Counted from the first letter of the stretch, positions 11,926 to 23,581 are shown. The stretch: DNA of 64,000 nt from Sordariomycetes sp. S80-01Y (GCA_037042185.1 JAXQJY010000027.1:3188893-3252892); one strand, 5' to 3'. A program made the numbers and translations. Notes: generated by a model from the letters alone, not told the origin.

Positions 11926-12240
11926 AATATACGTAGTCTTTTTGTGGTCTGTTAGTCTTACCTGGTCGATCTTTTTACCTGCTTCACCCTTGCCATGGTT
12001 GACTCGTAAAGGAACGAGACCTCGCGCACATAGGGTCCGCAAAATTACCTAGCATGGCCTTCATCCTGAAATAGATAAAGTTTAGGGTGGTTTGCGTGCT
12101 GACCCTAAAAGCTCGGCGAGGTCGGGGCTATTATGCAAATCCACAAGGGAATCCCGCGGCGGCCCAACGGCTGTTACTGATCGGACCGAATGTTGCACCA
12201 CCTCTCCTCACCTAGCTCACTTCTCGTGCTCTTCACCCTC

Positions 12241-12247
12241 TATAAAA
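12241..12247 (+). promoter_or_regulatory. TATA box of the second SDR gene
   Basis: A clean TATAAAA lies about 165 bp upstream of the ATG at 12410, in a pyrimidine-rich context (CACCCTC before it). Spacing allows a 5' leader of roughly 130 nt. Confidence 0.5.
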
Positions 12248-12409
12248 GGATTCTCGTCCAGCTTGAAATTGCTTGTAGTTCTTTTCGTAGGAATCTAGTA
12301 TTGATATTTGGGCATTGTGTCAGGTTTTAGACATAAGACACGACGACCTTCATTGTTGAAACTGCCGTCTCGGATTCAGTAATTCAAGTTTCTCTACTGT
12401 CTTGGCACT

Positions 12410-13556
12410 ATGTCTAAGCAGTTGCTTGTTGTAAGTACTCATGGTTTGAAAACTCTCATCTTCAGAGTACTGAACAAGACTACGTCCGCAATAGATCACA
12501 GGTGTCTCTGGCCATGTGGGCTTTCATGTGCTCGTTGAGGCTCTCAACCGGGCGTACAAGGCTAGGGCAGTGATCCGCAATGCAGCACAGGCCGAAAAAA
12601 TCAAGGCCTCTGAGTCCGTAAAGCCAAACTCAGCACAGCTTGAGTTCGCCCTCGTTCCGGACTTGCTTGTCGTTGGTGCCTTCCAAGGCGTTCTTGATGG
12701 CGCTGATGGTGTCGTCCACGTTTGCATCTCCACTTCTGTCAGGGGTAAGTTGATTTCTTCTGTCGGATCACCGCCATCACCCATGGCACTGCTGATCAGA
12801 GATCCGTCTCTATCACAGAGCGAGAACTTCAAGCGCGACCTGATCGAACCAGCCGTCAACGCAACATTGGGTATTCTCAAGGCAGCAAGGGAGATCCCGA
12901 CGATCAAGAAGGTCGTTATTACCTCTTCGATCGCCTCCCTGATTACCTGGGATTATCTCACATCATCTGACTTCAAAAAAGTGTTCACGGGTAAGTGGGG
13001 AGCTTGGACCCCAAATTGGATCACCAGAGCTCATTGACACGGCTCATACTTACAGTGCGAGACACTTACACCCCTGCCAGCCTCGACGACCCCTTCGCAA
13101 ATGCCATGGACGCTTACGGTACTTCGAAAGCAGCGGCTCTTGCCGCCACAGAGAGCTTTATGGAGAAAGAAAGGCTGCACTTTGAGGTGGTCACCATCAT
13201 GCCCAGCATGGTAACCGGCAGAAACGAACTAAATCGCAAACCCGAGGACGTCGGCAAAGGCAGCAACGGCAACACTCTTGGCATTTTGCTGAACAAAAAG
13301 AGCGATTTGCCTGGATTGGGCGCGTCGATTCACGTCAATGACGTGGCTAGAGCGCATATCGATGCTCTGAACCCAGCGCTGAGGGGAAATCGCAACTACC
13401 TCTGCTTCTCAGGCGGAGTCGAAGGCACCACGTGGAACGATGCCAAGGATATCGTCAGACGGCACTTTCCTAAGGCGGTGAGTCATCTTTTGAAAAGTAA
13501 TTACAACAGACTCATCCTATCATGGATAGAATATCTGTGGATTTGGAAGATTCTGA
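12410..13556 (+). CDS. NAD(P)-dependent reductase-type SDR (second copy)
   Basis: Extended SDR of the same reductase group as the gene at 8842. Exons 12410-12430, 12495-12744, 12802-12990, 13056-13477 and a short last exon from 13530 join in frame through four introns (GTAAGT or GTGAGT donors). Exon 1 encodes only MSKQLLV and completes the nucleotide-binding motif ITGVSGHVGFHV after splicing. The active-site tyrosine and lysine are in YGTSK (about 13118). RDLIEPAVNATLGILKAA and VNDVARAHIDAL are typical of the family. The second intron (57 nt) is a multiple of three and free of stops, so retained-intron transcripts would still be translated. The last exon stops after eight codons (about 295 aa in total), some 35 residues short of usual; the downstream DNA holds frame-shifted look-alikes of the missing C-terminus, so the 3' end may be decayed. 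Confidence 0.7.
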
Positions 13557-14073
13557 TTTCGGCGAAGGTTTGTAAAGCCCGGAGCCAGGGAACGTCAGAG
13601 TCGATGACCAGGACAACGTTAGCCCCGGCCAAAGCCGGCAATTAGGGAAGTGTATTACGAAGATGTCTTTGGTGAAGGTATGATCTAGCAGGAAATTTGT
13701 TGGAGCGAGGACCACTCTCATGCATCGGAATGGACTGAGGATACGCAAATTTGGCAGGAGCGTTGAAGCCCGCCATGGACAGCCCAGCGTAGCTGGCGAT
13801 GGTAAGAGGTCTCGCGCGCAGGGTCAGCACACAATGGAGTGGATGTCCGGTTCCGCATGCGAAGCTCATCAGCCATGATACAATTCCCAAGATATATGAT
13901 ACTGACTATTTTTGTTGGAGCGTTCCAAGGATTCACGTTTAAATCTTGTATCTTTTGTTGCATCTATATATTCTGTCTATTTTTGGTCTTGTCAAATCGT
14001 ACACCGTCTCGTACACACGTCCACTAAACTATACTGTACAACCATTTAGATGATTCACAGCCTCTGACGGCAA
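13557..14073. other. Convergent intergenic spacer
   Basis: Spacer between the second SDR gene (plus) and the minus-strand gene ending at 14074. It may contain remnants of the SDR C-terminus near 13590-13680. Nothing else is supported. Confidence 0.4.
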
Positions 14074-14906
14074 TTATTCCATGCAGCTGCGCGCCCCAGA
14101 CTCAACTAGGGCAGTGGAATATCTTCGATGCAGCCACCCTCCGAAACCTCCAAACGGGTCTTCAGCTTCGCTTGCTGCCTCTGTTCCATCAAACGTCGCA
14201 ACACGCAACTTGAGAACGGCGACATTTCTGTCATTGTCTAAGTAGGCCTGGATCTCAACAACATTATCCACGTTCTTAGGCTGGAGTGGCGACTGGTGTG
14301 GATCGAAGCATCCACGCATGAAGATTGAATTCGGCGTTTTCGAGATGACCGAGAAGTGATTCGTCACGTAGGTTCCTATTGCAGAAATTAGTCGAGAACG
14401 AGCACTGAAGGCCGTGATGTCTATACCTGGATCATATTTACACTTGAGCAGGTCTTTCCTGGACCATACGTCATGCTTGTTTGTATCGTCCCTCGTGAAC
14501 TCCATGATCCTTCTTTGGATCGCAAACCCTGGGTCGAAAATTGAGATCATTCTTGAAAGCTGCCCGAAAAATATGGCTACTCACCTACACCTCCCCAGAG
14601 GCCTTGTGTGAAACGTTCGATGAGCTGTGTTCCTCCATTTTTGGCGTCGTTGATGAGGACCTTGTCGAGACTCTCGAAAGGCACTTCGCGCACGCAAGAG
14701 TCGGCTGAAACGGGCTTCCTCCAGGGATTAATTTGGCTGAACAGACTGTGTCGGAAAAAGTATTGGTCGCTGTCTGCATCGAACGTCTCGAAATGACAGT
14801 TGCGTGTCTGGAGGTAGAAGAATCCCGCGCCTGTGGAAGAAAGGCCGGCCGTGACGACCCCGGCAGCTGCGAGTAGTCGCGGCCGAAGACTGCGTAGTCG
14901 GTTCAT
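14074..14906 (-). CDS. Conserved fungal protein of unknown function, N-terminal membrane segment
   Basis: Three exons, 14906-14585, 14528-14427 and 14375-14074, join exactly in frame to give 241 aa. Introns are 56 and 51 nt with GTGAGT and GTATAG donors; the second has a CTAAT branch point. The N-terminus is basic followed by a hydrophobic stretch (LLAAAGVVTAGLSSTGAGFF, about residues 11-30), suggesting a membrane anchor or a mitochondrial/ER signal. Next comes an acidic region (FETFDADSD), then CVREVPFESL and a Gly/Trp-rich turn (QGLWGGVGFAIQRRIME). I recall fungal proteins with this general plan and no known activity, but could not name a domain. The spliced frame and splice signals make a real gene likely. 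Confidence 0.7.
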
Positions 14907-16241
14907 TCTTGATAAGCTGTACGGAGCCGAGCAAGGTCGGCGTTCACGTTCTAAGATGGTTACGTGGGTATTGAGGTACCTAAAGTTGACAGACAGAGAT
15001 AAGGGAAAGGAGGAAAATTAAATGCAAATAGGTTGGCTACGCTACGGGTCCCACACATGCAGAACCTGGACTTTCTCGCAATGCCGAGTGGTGTAATTCG
15101 TAACCAGGGTACGTAAGTATAACTTGTAGCTGATCAAGCATCGGCCATCCCTCACACGAATGTGGAAATGGGAGTGTAGTAGAAGCAAGTTGAGGGTCGG
15201 CAATTGGGTATTGTGACCATAGCGCGAAGCCCTACCTGGAAACGACCTTTGTCTGTCTCTCATCTTCAGTCGGGCGAGGTCTTCTCATTATTTCGGTTCC
15301 ACTAATTACCTGCGCAACCTGCATGCACAGTTGGCTTAGGGTGTCAGTTGAGATTTCCCTTCCTGTCGCGGAAGTATCCGATCTATCCCCGGCCTTTATC
15401 GCTATCGGTCTGACCCACAGCGAGCAAGTCTGTAATGTGCAGTGTCTTGTGTCAAAGAGTCCAAGATGACAATAATATGCATGACCTTTGTTGTGTGACT
15501 TACCTCCACTTATCTCCGAAGATTGGGAATTAATCACAGACGGCTTCCATTCTGCTTAATTCCGAGCATGTGCCTAACTACCGTAGAAAGCTTAGGGAGC
15601 AAAATCCTTCTGCTGCCATGGAGAGGTTCGGTGCGAGGCAAGACCGTTGGGATCCATTCCTTGCTGTGGCCACTTGGTCCATCAGTAGACCTTCGGGTAC
15701 CTAACCTAAATACCTGGTATCGACCTCAAGTGAGCTTATATGTAATTATCAGATACCGAGATACGGAGGCGGACCAAGACGCTCGCAGAGTGGAAACCTG
15801 AGTTGTCTGTCTCTCGCAGTGGTATGCTCCTCCTTATCGTCCATTCCTACCGTGTTGGGCGAGTCGCGGCTACGACGGGGATGGGACGGCAGCGTCGCGC
15901 ATTCTCCGTATGCTACCCCGCACGCTGATCGACTTGCCGTTGCCATGCCTGATGTCTGGCCCTGGATTCTCCAATAGGCTGTCTCGTACTATGATATCAG
16001 ATATGCGACGCGGTCCAGTGTATTGGAGAATTGGAGTCGCTCATACTCTAAGCCATGGTGGTGGTGGTATAAGTGATTTGGGTCCCTGAGGAACGGAGCT
16101 ATCCTCCCATCCTCGTGCCAACAACACCCACCCCGTGAACGCATTTGAACACACAGAGCATTCCATTCCAAACACATCCTTTTCGACCTCAACATCAGAT
16201 CAAGCCAGAAAAGAAAAAAGGGGGGAAAAGAAGAAGAAAAA
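14907..16241. other. Divergent intergenic region, no gene seen
   Basis: About 1.3 kb between two divergently transcribed genes. Short frames at 15042-15801 lack recognisable features. A purine-rich run (about 16206-16241, mostly A and G) directly precedes the ATG of the acyltransferase and may be part of its leader. Confidence 0.45.
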
Positions 16242-17597
16242 ATGGAGCAGAAATTGCGACAGCCTGGCATCTTCGGCCAGCTTTGCTGGGACACGTACGC
16301 TGTGATCATCCTGGGATTCCCAAACCAGTCTGGAACCACTCGCGACGACGTTCTGGCTACACTTGACAAAAGCGCCCTCAAATTGTTCGAAGCGAACCCG
16401 TCACTTGCTGGTCAAGTAGTCAAGAAGGGTCAAAGTGCCACCAACTCCGGCAGATATGAGATCGTGCCTTACCCGCCCCATCAGGGCAAGTCGCCTGTGC
16501 TCCGAAAGGACTGCACCAAACTCTGCCCTGCATACCAGAACATTATCAAGGCCGATGCTCCCTTTTCCATGCTCGATGGCGATATCCTATGCCCCGTCAA
16601 AGGCATGGGCTACGCGTATGAGCCTGGCTCAGAATTGCCGGTTTTCGTCGCGCAGGCCAACTTCGTCGAGGGTGGTCTTCTTCTCTGCCTTGCCTCGATG
16701 CACAACGCCCTGGATATGAACGGCCAGGGAACCGTCATGAAGCTGTTTGCTGCTGCAGGCAGAGGCGAGGAGCTCGACCCGAAGCTGGTTGCAGCTGGTA
16801 ACCGGGACGCCGACACCATCGTGCCTCTTCTGAAGCCTGGAGAACCCTCCGCCAACCATGACAGCATGCGTCGTCTTTCGACACTTCAGGCCTCTGCGCA
16901 ACAACAGGGCCCACCGAAACCAATTGAGTGGAACTATTGGCGCTTTTCGGCGAAGACCCTAGAAGAGTTAAAGAAGGAAGCCTCAAGTGGACGCACCTGG
17001 GTCTCGACAAATGATGCCCTCGCCGCGTTCCTAGTCCAGCGTCTCACTGCAGTGCGCGTCCGTGAAGGGCGAGTTGCCAAGGACGAGATTGTTCAGCTGC
17101 AACGTGCCGTGGACTCGCGGCCGGTGCTTGACCCTCCTGTTGAGGATGGCTACCTGGGTCACCTTGTTGCCCTTGCTGACACAACCTGGAATACTGCACA
17201 AGAGCTCGCTGACGCTTCACTAGCGGACGTTGCTGTCGAGAGCCGACATTCATTAAAGCGTGTGGACGACCACTTCATCCGCAGCCTCGCCACACTCATC
17301 AACAACACCGAAGACAAGACCACAATCTTCTACGGAGCTGGAAACAAGGCTGGAAGAGATTTATTGTGCTCTTCTTGGGCCCAGCTTCATTGGTTGTCCA
17401 AGTGTGATTTCGGTAAGGGGCTTGGTGCGCCAGACTTTGTCAGACGTGCTCGCATGTCTCCCGTCCCTGACTTGACATACATTATGCCCAAGAACCGCAA
17501 CGGGGACATGTTTCTCGCCACAAGCTTGTTTCATGAGGACTTTGTAGGATTGGCGAACGATGAGGCTTGGAGGAAGCGAGCTGATCTTGTCGGCTAA
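16242..17597 (+). CDS. BAHD-type acyltransferase (trichothecene 3-O-acetyltransferase-like family)
   Basis: Acyl-CoA-dependent O/N-acyltransferase of the BAHD fold, probably cytosolic, intronless and 451 aa. The catalytic HxxxD is HNALD (H154, D158). The structural DFGWG-type motif appears as DFGKG from D389. The order and spacing (about 235 residues between motifs) and length fit the family. Members acylate hydroxyl or amino groups of secondary metabolites and toxins, so a role in protecting the cell or decorating a metabolite is likely, but the acceptor cannot be inferred. It overlaps no neighbour. The ATG at 16242 lies immediately after a purine-rich leader and gives a Met-Glu-Gln start without signal peptide. 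It is not necessarily linked to the catabolic genes downstream. Confidence 0.85.
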   Translation: MEQKLRQPGIFGQLCWDTYAVIILGFPNQSGTTRDDVLATLDKSALKLFEANPSLAGQVVKKGQSATNSGRYEIVPYPPHQGKSPVLRKDCTKLCPAYQNIIKADAPFSMLDGDILCPVKGMGYAYEPGSELPVFVAQANFVEGGLLLCLASMHNALDMNGQGTVMKLFAAAGRGEELDPKLVAAGNRDADTIVPLLKPGEPSANHDSMRRLSTLQASAQQQGPPKPIEWNYWRFSAKTLEELKKEASSGRTWVSTNDALAAFLVQRLTAVRVREGRVAKDEIVQLQRAVDSRPVLDPPVEDGYLGHLVALADTTWNTAQELADASLADVAVESRHSLKRVDDHFIRSLATLINNTEDKTTIFYGAGNKAGRDLLCSSWAQLHWLSKCDFGKGLGAPDFVRRARMSPVPDLTYIMPKNRNGDMFLATSLFHEDFVGLANDEAWRKRADLVG

Positions 17598-18497
17598 GCC
17601 GGCAGGATATACATGTTTGGCATGCAACGGCAAAAGACACAGAGTGCTTCGAGTAGTTCAATCTCACTTCTTGAAGAGTAGTTGACTGGCTGGTCGTAGT
17701 TGGAGTTGAGAATCTTTACAATGGCATTCCTATGCGTTTTTGATGTATGTAGTTAGATATGCAGATAAGAGCTCCAAGGGCCTATTGCACAGCTGAGAAG
17801 GTCGAGCACTCCAGGGAATTGTGAAATGGACTCATGTGCTCATGCCAACACAACAGTCTCGTCCAGATACAATCTCAGCCCGCATCGTTTGTCTAATACC
17901 CTTGTGATCTATAGCCGATGCAAGCATTTCATGCCGTATGGAGCAGCCGGCCGATAACGGAAGCAATGCAGCGTATCTCATAAGTGACGTATCTAGACAG
18001 GTCTAGGAGACATATTATCGGCACCCGAGATAAGCCGGGCCCTGCCTAGAGATCCTAGGCACATATGATACCAGTCAGGATGGGGCCAAACTTCTTGGGC
18101 CTCATGCTGTCATGATTCCTTGAGGGCTTGGGGTAAATATGTGGGGGTACCCTTGTTAGTGGTACCTTTCGTGGAGGAAGCTAAGCTATCCTACTCATCG
18201 AGGCTGGACCCTTTCCGGCTTTACCCCGGTGACCTTCTACCTAGATAGGAGCTGAACAATAGCGCTATCTATGCGAAAGCGCTTGGGGCCGTTGAGCCTG
18301 GAACCAACCGTTTAAGTCCGGAAGATGATTAGGCCTCGGCGTGTCATTGTTCTGGAGCTTCCGATCTAGGAGGCCGCCCCTACTCCGTCGGTATATTTAG
18401 AGACAAGTCCGAGGGCAATACATTCAAAGAACAAGGCGATCTTGCCATCGCCTAGCCGCCTTCTGCACCTGGACTCAGAGACCAAGCATCCATCAAA
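17598..18497. other. Intergenic, upstream region of amidase 1
   Basis: 900 bp containing the 3' flank of the acyltransferase gene and the amidase 1 promoter. It has CCGG half-sites near 18215 and 18226 and a TATA-like TATATTTA at 18392-18399, about 105 bp before the ATG at 18498. No coding region was seen. Confidence 0.45.
18204..18229. promoter_or_regulatory. Spaced CCGG half-sites in the amidase 1 promoter
   Basis: CCGG at 18215-18218 and CCGG at 18226-18229 are separated by 7 nt, and a CTGG sits 11 nt upstream of the first. The 15-mer CCGGCTTTACCCCGG resembles CCGGTCTACCCCCGG at 30684-30698 in another promoter of the catabolic block. It lies about 270 bp upstream of the start codon. Binding by a Zn2Cys6 regulator is an inference. 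Confidence 0.35.
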
Positions 18498-20464
18498 ATG
18501 GTGTCCACAGAGTGGCAAGAACTCATTCAGAAGAAGAGGGTTGCAAGGGAGGCCCTGATCCCTAAAGACTGGCGACTCCCAGACAGCTTGACCAGCAAAG
18601 TCACGGACCAGAGCTCACACTGTGCGTTCGACCTGCTCAGCGAGGCTGCGATCCTCAGTCCTCGACAGATTGAGATCACGGAGAACAACACTGCCACGAG
18701 TCTTGTCGCAAAGATTGCTGCAGGCGAGCTTTCATCATATGATGTTGCCGAAACATTCTGTAAGCGTGCAGCAATTGCGCATCAATTGGTATGTCACTTC
18801 TCTACCGCCTTCAGCTATTGTCCATCGTCAGATGGGCCTTTGTGACGCTCGTCCAGCGGCCCCCCGCTAATAACGGCATGTGATTAGACGAACTCCCTCA
18901 CCGAGATCTTTTTTGACAAGGGCCTCGACCGTGCTAGATGGCTCGATCAATACTTCGCCAGAGAAGGCAAGACAATCGGACCCTTGCACGGTCTGCCAAT
19001 TACTCTCAAGGTGTGTGCACCCACATAGAAACTCCTGGATTGAAGCTAGCACAGTCGCATGTCCCTCATGGCCGCGCCACGGTGTACGCAATGCTGAGCT
19101 TTGTCTAGGATATGATTCACGTGAAAGGAGAGTATTCCACAATGGGATTCGTTTCTCACCTCAAACATCCTGCCGCCGATGACCACGCTGTTATCGCTGG
19201 AATGCTTGAGGCGGCAGGGGCTGTGTTCTATTGCAAGACCAATGTCCCCCAAACACTCTTCGTGTGTACTGATCCTAAAGTACAGATACCATTTCCCAGT
19301 GATTGACTGTTATTAGGTATGCGAATCTTACAACAATATTTTCGGACGGACTCTCAACCCTTACAAGTTGTGTCTTACGCCCGGTGGCAGCAGCTCGGGA
19401 GAAGCAGCCCAGATCGGCCTCCGGGGATCCATCATGGGTGTTGGCTCAGATATTGCCGGCTCCGTCCGGGTTCCTGCAATGTTCGTTGGTGTCTATGGAT
19501 TCAGACCTACGGTCGACCGCTTGCCATGGGCAAAACAGGCAGAGCTGGTAGCTAAGGGATGGACCGGTGTTTCCCCAACTCTGGGTCCTATCGCACACTC
19601 TGCTCAAGATCTTACACTTTTCATGAAGACTGTGATCAAAGCCCAGCCGTGGCTTTACGACTCAACTGCGCTTGCCGTGCCGTGGCAAGATGTGCCCAAA
19701 AAGGAGAAGCTGACTATTGGAGTCTGGTCACAAGATCCAGATTTCCCAGTCTTCCCGCCGATAGCTAGGACAATGGCTTCGGCTGTGGACAAGCTGAAGG
19801 TTGAGGGCCACACAATCAAGTTCATCCAAGCCCCGCCTACTATGAAGGCCATGAAGATCGCCATGCGCTCCTTCGCCCTCGACACACAAAACCTCGCCTT
19901 CAAGTTCCTTGAAGATGCCGGCGAGAGCCCAATTCCGGACCTTGACGCTATGAACCCGCACACCTTTCTGGATCCCGGCTTCGTCCCTGATTTGGAGGAG
20001 AATCTTCGAGTCAGCGCTGACCTTCACGACTACCGACACGAGTGGGCAAAGATCTGGCGAGATGGCGGCCTTGATGTTTTGCTTTGCCCGGTCAGCAGGG
20101 GCACCGCTGTTGCGCACGGAGAGGTTGGGCCACTCATGTACACGATCCTATGGAATTTACTTGATGTCAGTCTCGTGATGTCTCTAGTACTCCAAAAAAG
20201 AGATGGAGAATGGATTACTGACGAGCTGTTCCAGTTTCCCGCGAGCGTCGTGCCTTACGGGAAGGCCGACGAATCCCTCGACTCTAAAGGCGGCTGTGCG
20301 TTCACCCTCAATGGTCTTTTGTGCAATTGCAAGCTAATAGTGTTCCAGATGATGCGAGCGTTGTCCACGGGGCACCGGCTGGTTTCCAAGTCGTCGGGTG
20401 GCGATTCCAGGATGAGCAGACTTTGATGGCAACTGAGGTCATTGCAGACGCCTTGCAAACTTGA
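18498..20464 (+). CDS. Amidase-signature hydrolase 1
   Basis: Serine amidase (Ser-cisSer-Lys triad) that cleaves a carboxamide to acid and amine; substrate unknown. Six exons, 18498-18788, 18888-19010, 19109-19261, 19317-20165, 20235-20295 and 20349-20464, give 530 aa, the normal length of fungal acetamidase-like enzymes. The catalytic Lys is K138 in LHGLPITLK, the last codon of exon 2. The signature reads GGSSSGE (cis-Ser S214) with nucleophile S238 in GSDIAGS, 24 residues apart as in the family. The C-terminal half ends with VPYGKAD and GAPAGFQVVGW. The fourth intron (69 nt) is in frame and free of stops. No signal peptide, so it is intracellular. It sits tail to tail with the Zn2Cys6 gene and is part of the catabolic block that has a second amidase at 33.8 kb. 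Confidence 0.9.
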
Positions 20465-20682
20465 CCTTGATCACAGCGTAGCATTCATCAATTTAGTAGG
20501 CATGCCTCAAAAGTCCAAAGATGATAGAAAGGTGAACTGAAACAGCCAAAAATGTTAAACTTGATCACTTTAGAGGCCTGAGATTACGACGGGTTCCCGG
20601 AGCCATCGAGCCACATGAAGATGTGATAAAATAGCTGGCTAGCTGACAAACTTAAACTGGCTTCTGACCATAAAATTACATG

Positions 20683-23125
20683 TTATTCCATCGCCTTGGA
20701 CGAATTCTCCCATTGGGTGTTTCGTGCCGTAGCAGAGTCGGCAGATGGTCGATCCAAGCCCTCAAAGAGCCCTGGATCATATATCTCCGACGTATAGAGG
20801 TGGAACATCTCCAGATCCCCTATACCGAGATGCATCATCGTCTCCAGTGAGTTCGGAGCAGAAGACGAGCTTGGCTGGTGATCAAATCGTGTGCCAACCA
20901 ATGATGTGGATTCGTCCACACCTTCATTCTGAACCGGGATTGTGGCATCTGTGAATTCTTTTGTCAGGACATTTTGATGCACGGTTGATGCGAGGATTGC
21001 TTCACGTACTTTGAGCTGTGGATGCTTCCAGCATGTTTTTGATATATCTTGAACAGCTGAAAACAAGACTATTGTCGCGGTCGAGCTTCTGGAAAATAGT
21101 CTCTACTTGACCCAAGAGGGACTTGCAGATTGTCAAGGCTGTCTCTTCTGCCGTGACTTGACCGTGCTGTGCCCAGAGGATGCGGCCAAGAATGACCAAC
21201 GACGCTGTGAAGACTATAATTCAAGCGGTTAGTTGGTTTCTCTCCAAGCAAGATGTTCGAAAGTGAAGTAGCACCTACCGTAGTAAAGTGTATAGTAGCC
21301 CATGCCGAGATTGTTATCACTGGTTTGATCAACCGTAATGATATTGTAAACGAGCTCAATAGTACTTTGCGCAGAGCGAATACACTCGTGAGCCTCCCCC
21401 ATAGCAAGCTGAATGAGGTAGGATGGATTGCCGACAGACATTTGATCCCCGCCAAACAGATGCCGAATGGTGCTGCCAAGGAGCGGTCTGTGAATGAGGA
21501 TGTTGATGCTGTGGTACCTCAACGTGAGGATGACGCGGAGTCGATTCACTTGGTTGTTTGTGTGAAGCGTGCTCGAGGTGGACTCGAATAAGCGAAAGTA
21601 CGGCGGTAAGGACGCTGACCACGCGCGAAGTTGCTTTCTGAACTCGCCCGAAGCCTGCAGAGACGCCATGTCATCCGCTTCGGGTTCGGCATTGTCAATG
21701 TTCCCGCCGTATTGCTTCTTGAGGGAGCCGCTCATCACTTGATATAGTCGGAAAGAGAGAGCGAGAAAATTGCCAGGTACGTCAATCTCCGTGCGTGAAC
21801 CATCCGGAGATGGTAAAGCAAGCTCGGATATCGACTGTTGGCCCACCATGAACTCATCAGGGATGATGGATGGCCTGCCAAAGGCAACACTCAGTACCTT
21901 GTCCATACAATATATGACAACCCAGGTGCGCCTGCGGTACTCGGTCTGCAGTTTGTCGAAGCCTTCTCGGGCCTGAGCGCTGAACACCCTGGCAATGAAT
22001 GACCACCAGAAGGAGGTACTGGACGATCTCAAGGCTAATGACCTGCTTTGAGAGCTCCCCACAGAGCTCCGTTGCCCTTTTGTAGAAGACGTTGGACCTC
22101 TCCTGCCGTTGTCGAGCTGAAGGGTTCGTGTCCCTGTCAAAGCTCGCAGCCATGGCGAATATCATGTTGAGTGTGCCCAGGAATGTCCTGCGGACTCTGG
22201 TCCAATTATTGGCCTTACAAGCCGCAAACGCCTTTCTCATCGATTCCTCGTGGATGAACGGGAAGACTGTACCAGCAGTGCTGAAGTAGACATTGAGCAG
22301 GCTGTCCATCTCTTCTGACGAGGGCAGGGTTGTCATTGCTTTGTTGGCTCCTGCGTCCGGTGACGCGGCAACGGGGTTGGCATAAGACAGTGAAGCCTTG
22401 GCCATGTTGCTTTCGTTGAGGTCATGTTGCCGATCCACACCGGCTGCTTGCCGCCGAGCAGAATTGCGAATGTGGTTGACAGCACCGAGGAGAAGACGGG
22501 TAAAGTTGATGTTGGAAGAGCCGCCGAAGAAGGCCGAAGTATGCTCTTCCACGAAGGTCATGGCCATGCCATTGGTGGTAGCATCTTCATCTTGTGGCTC
22601 CTCAAGACCAGTTGCACGGGACAGGCTGTCCTTGGCTTGCTCCGAGGCTATCAATGAAGGCAAGGCTGGGAATGGATTGGATGGACGATACTGAGCGTCG
22701 CCAGCGCACGCGGAGAGATGACCTTCAAGTACATAGTTGAGTCTCTGGACAACCTGCTCGACATTGGAGACACGTGAATCCAGATCCGACATGTACTCCT
22801 TGCGAACAATGACATTTGCAGCAGATTCACCGGGATCATACTGGCAATCAAAGCCTAGAGAAGTGCATGACGAGCACAAGGGCCGTCTACCATCGCATCT
22901 GTGGCATCACACCCCAGAGGCCATCGTCAGCCCACCGCACCGACTACAGAGGGAGACACTGAAAGGCACTGCGGATTGGGAAGGGCTATTAACCAATGAG
23001 AGCTATTGCATTGCATACCTTGATTTCCGCAGACGACAGGCGGTGCATGCGAGAGCGATCCGCCGACGTTTAGCAGCAGAGGTGGACGCTGCCTGGTCTG
23101 ATCCGTTGTCAATTGATGGTGCCAT
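20683..23125 (-). CDS. Zn2Cys6 transcription factor with fungal_trans domain, internal frame break
   Basis: Nuclear DNA-binding regulator. Exons 23125-23019, 22898-21279, 21213-21010 and 20948-20683 follow from good splice signals. The zinc cluster spans the first intron: [12 protein letters not shown] on one side and [10 protein letters not shown] with a final C on the other, spacing C-x2-C-x6-C-x6-C-x2-C-x6-C. A coiled linker ([17 protein letters not shown]) follows. The fungal_trans middle domain is recognisable at [20 protein letters not shown]...GVQRS and YRRRTW...[11 protein letters not shown]. However, between GVQRS and AREGFDKL (about 21971-21980) the frame changes and roughly 20 residues usual in the family are missing, with no intron long enough to account for it (the only GT..AG is 34 nt). 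Either the gene is disabled or the assembly lost bases here. It is divergent from the FAD monooxygenase, the usual place for a cluster regulator. Confidence 0.75.
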
Positions 23126-23159
23126 ACTGCTGGTGCTCGACTCAGCCGAGGTGGTCCGG

Positions 23160-23241
23160 ATGACGGGGAGAAGATGGGAAATGATGGAGGGAGAATTGGA
23201 ATGACGGGGAGAAAATGGGAAATGATGGAGGGAATATGGGA
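23160..23241. repeat. 41-bp tandem duplication
   Basis: Two imperfect head-to-tail copies start with ATGACGGGGAGAA and contain GGGAAATGATGGAGGGA; the second copy differs at a few bases near its end. The array begins about 35 bp upstream of the regulator's ATG, so it would lie in its leader or core promoter. Confidence 0.6.
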
Positions 23242-23560
23242 ACGAACGGCAGTGGCCCCGGGGAGCGGGTTCTTGGTGAGGACGAAAATAACTGACAGAC
23301 TGAGGATGTGGGGCACACACTGGGTTCAGCTCTGGGAGAGGCTTATCGTCACCCGCCTCCGATGCGGACCATGAAGCATGGAGAGATAGCGAAGCCAGAC
23401 AGGGTCGTATCATATGGTATGTCACGTTTATCTACAGAGTCTAGTCTAATAATTGACGGGGTAGGTAGTCGGTCACACGACCAGACGAATGGTTCGACGA
23501 GTGGCAATGGGTTTACACAGCTATCGTGTCTGAAGGGCCGAGGCTGGGCTTTCTTTGGGT

Positions 23561-23581
23561 GGGGGGGGGGGGGGGGGGGGG
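23561..23581 (+). repeat. Poly(G) run of 21
   Basis: Uninterrupted G homopolymer preceded by GGGT. It is in the divergent promoter about 435 bp from the regulator start and 535 bp from the monooxygenase start. Such runs can form G-quadruplexes and are prone to length change and sequencing error. A similar run sits at 58148-58171 in the other divergent regulator promoter. Confidence 0.9.
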
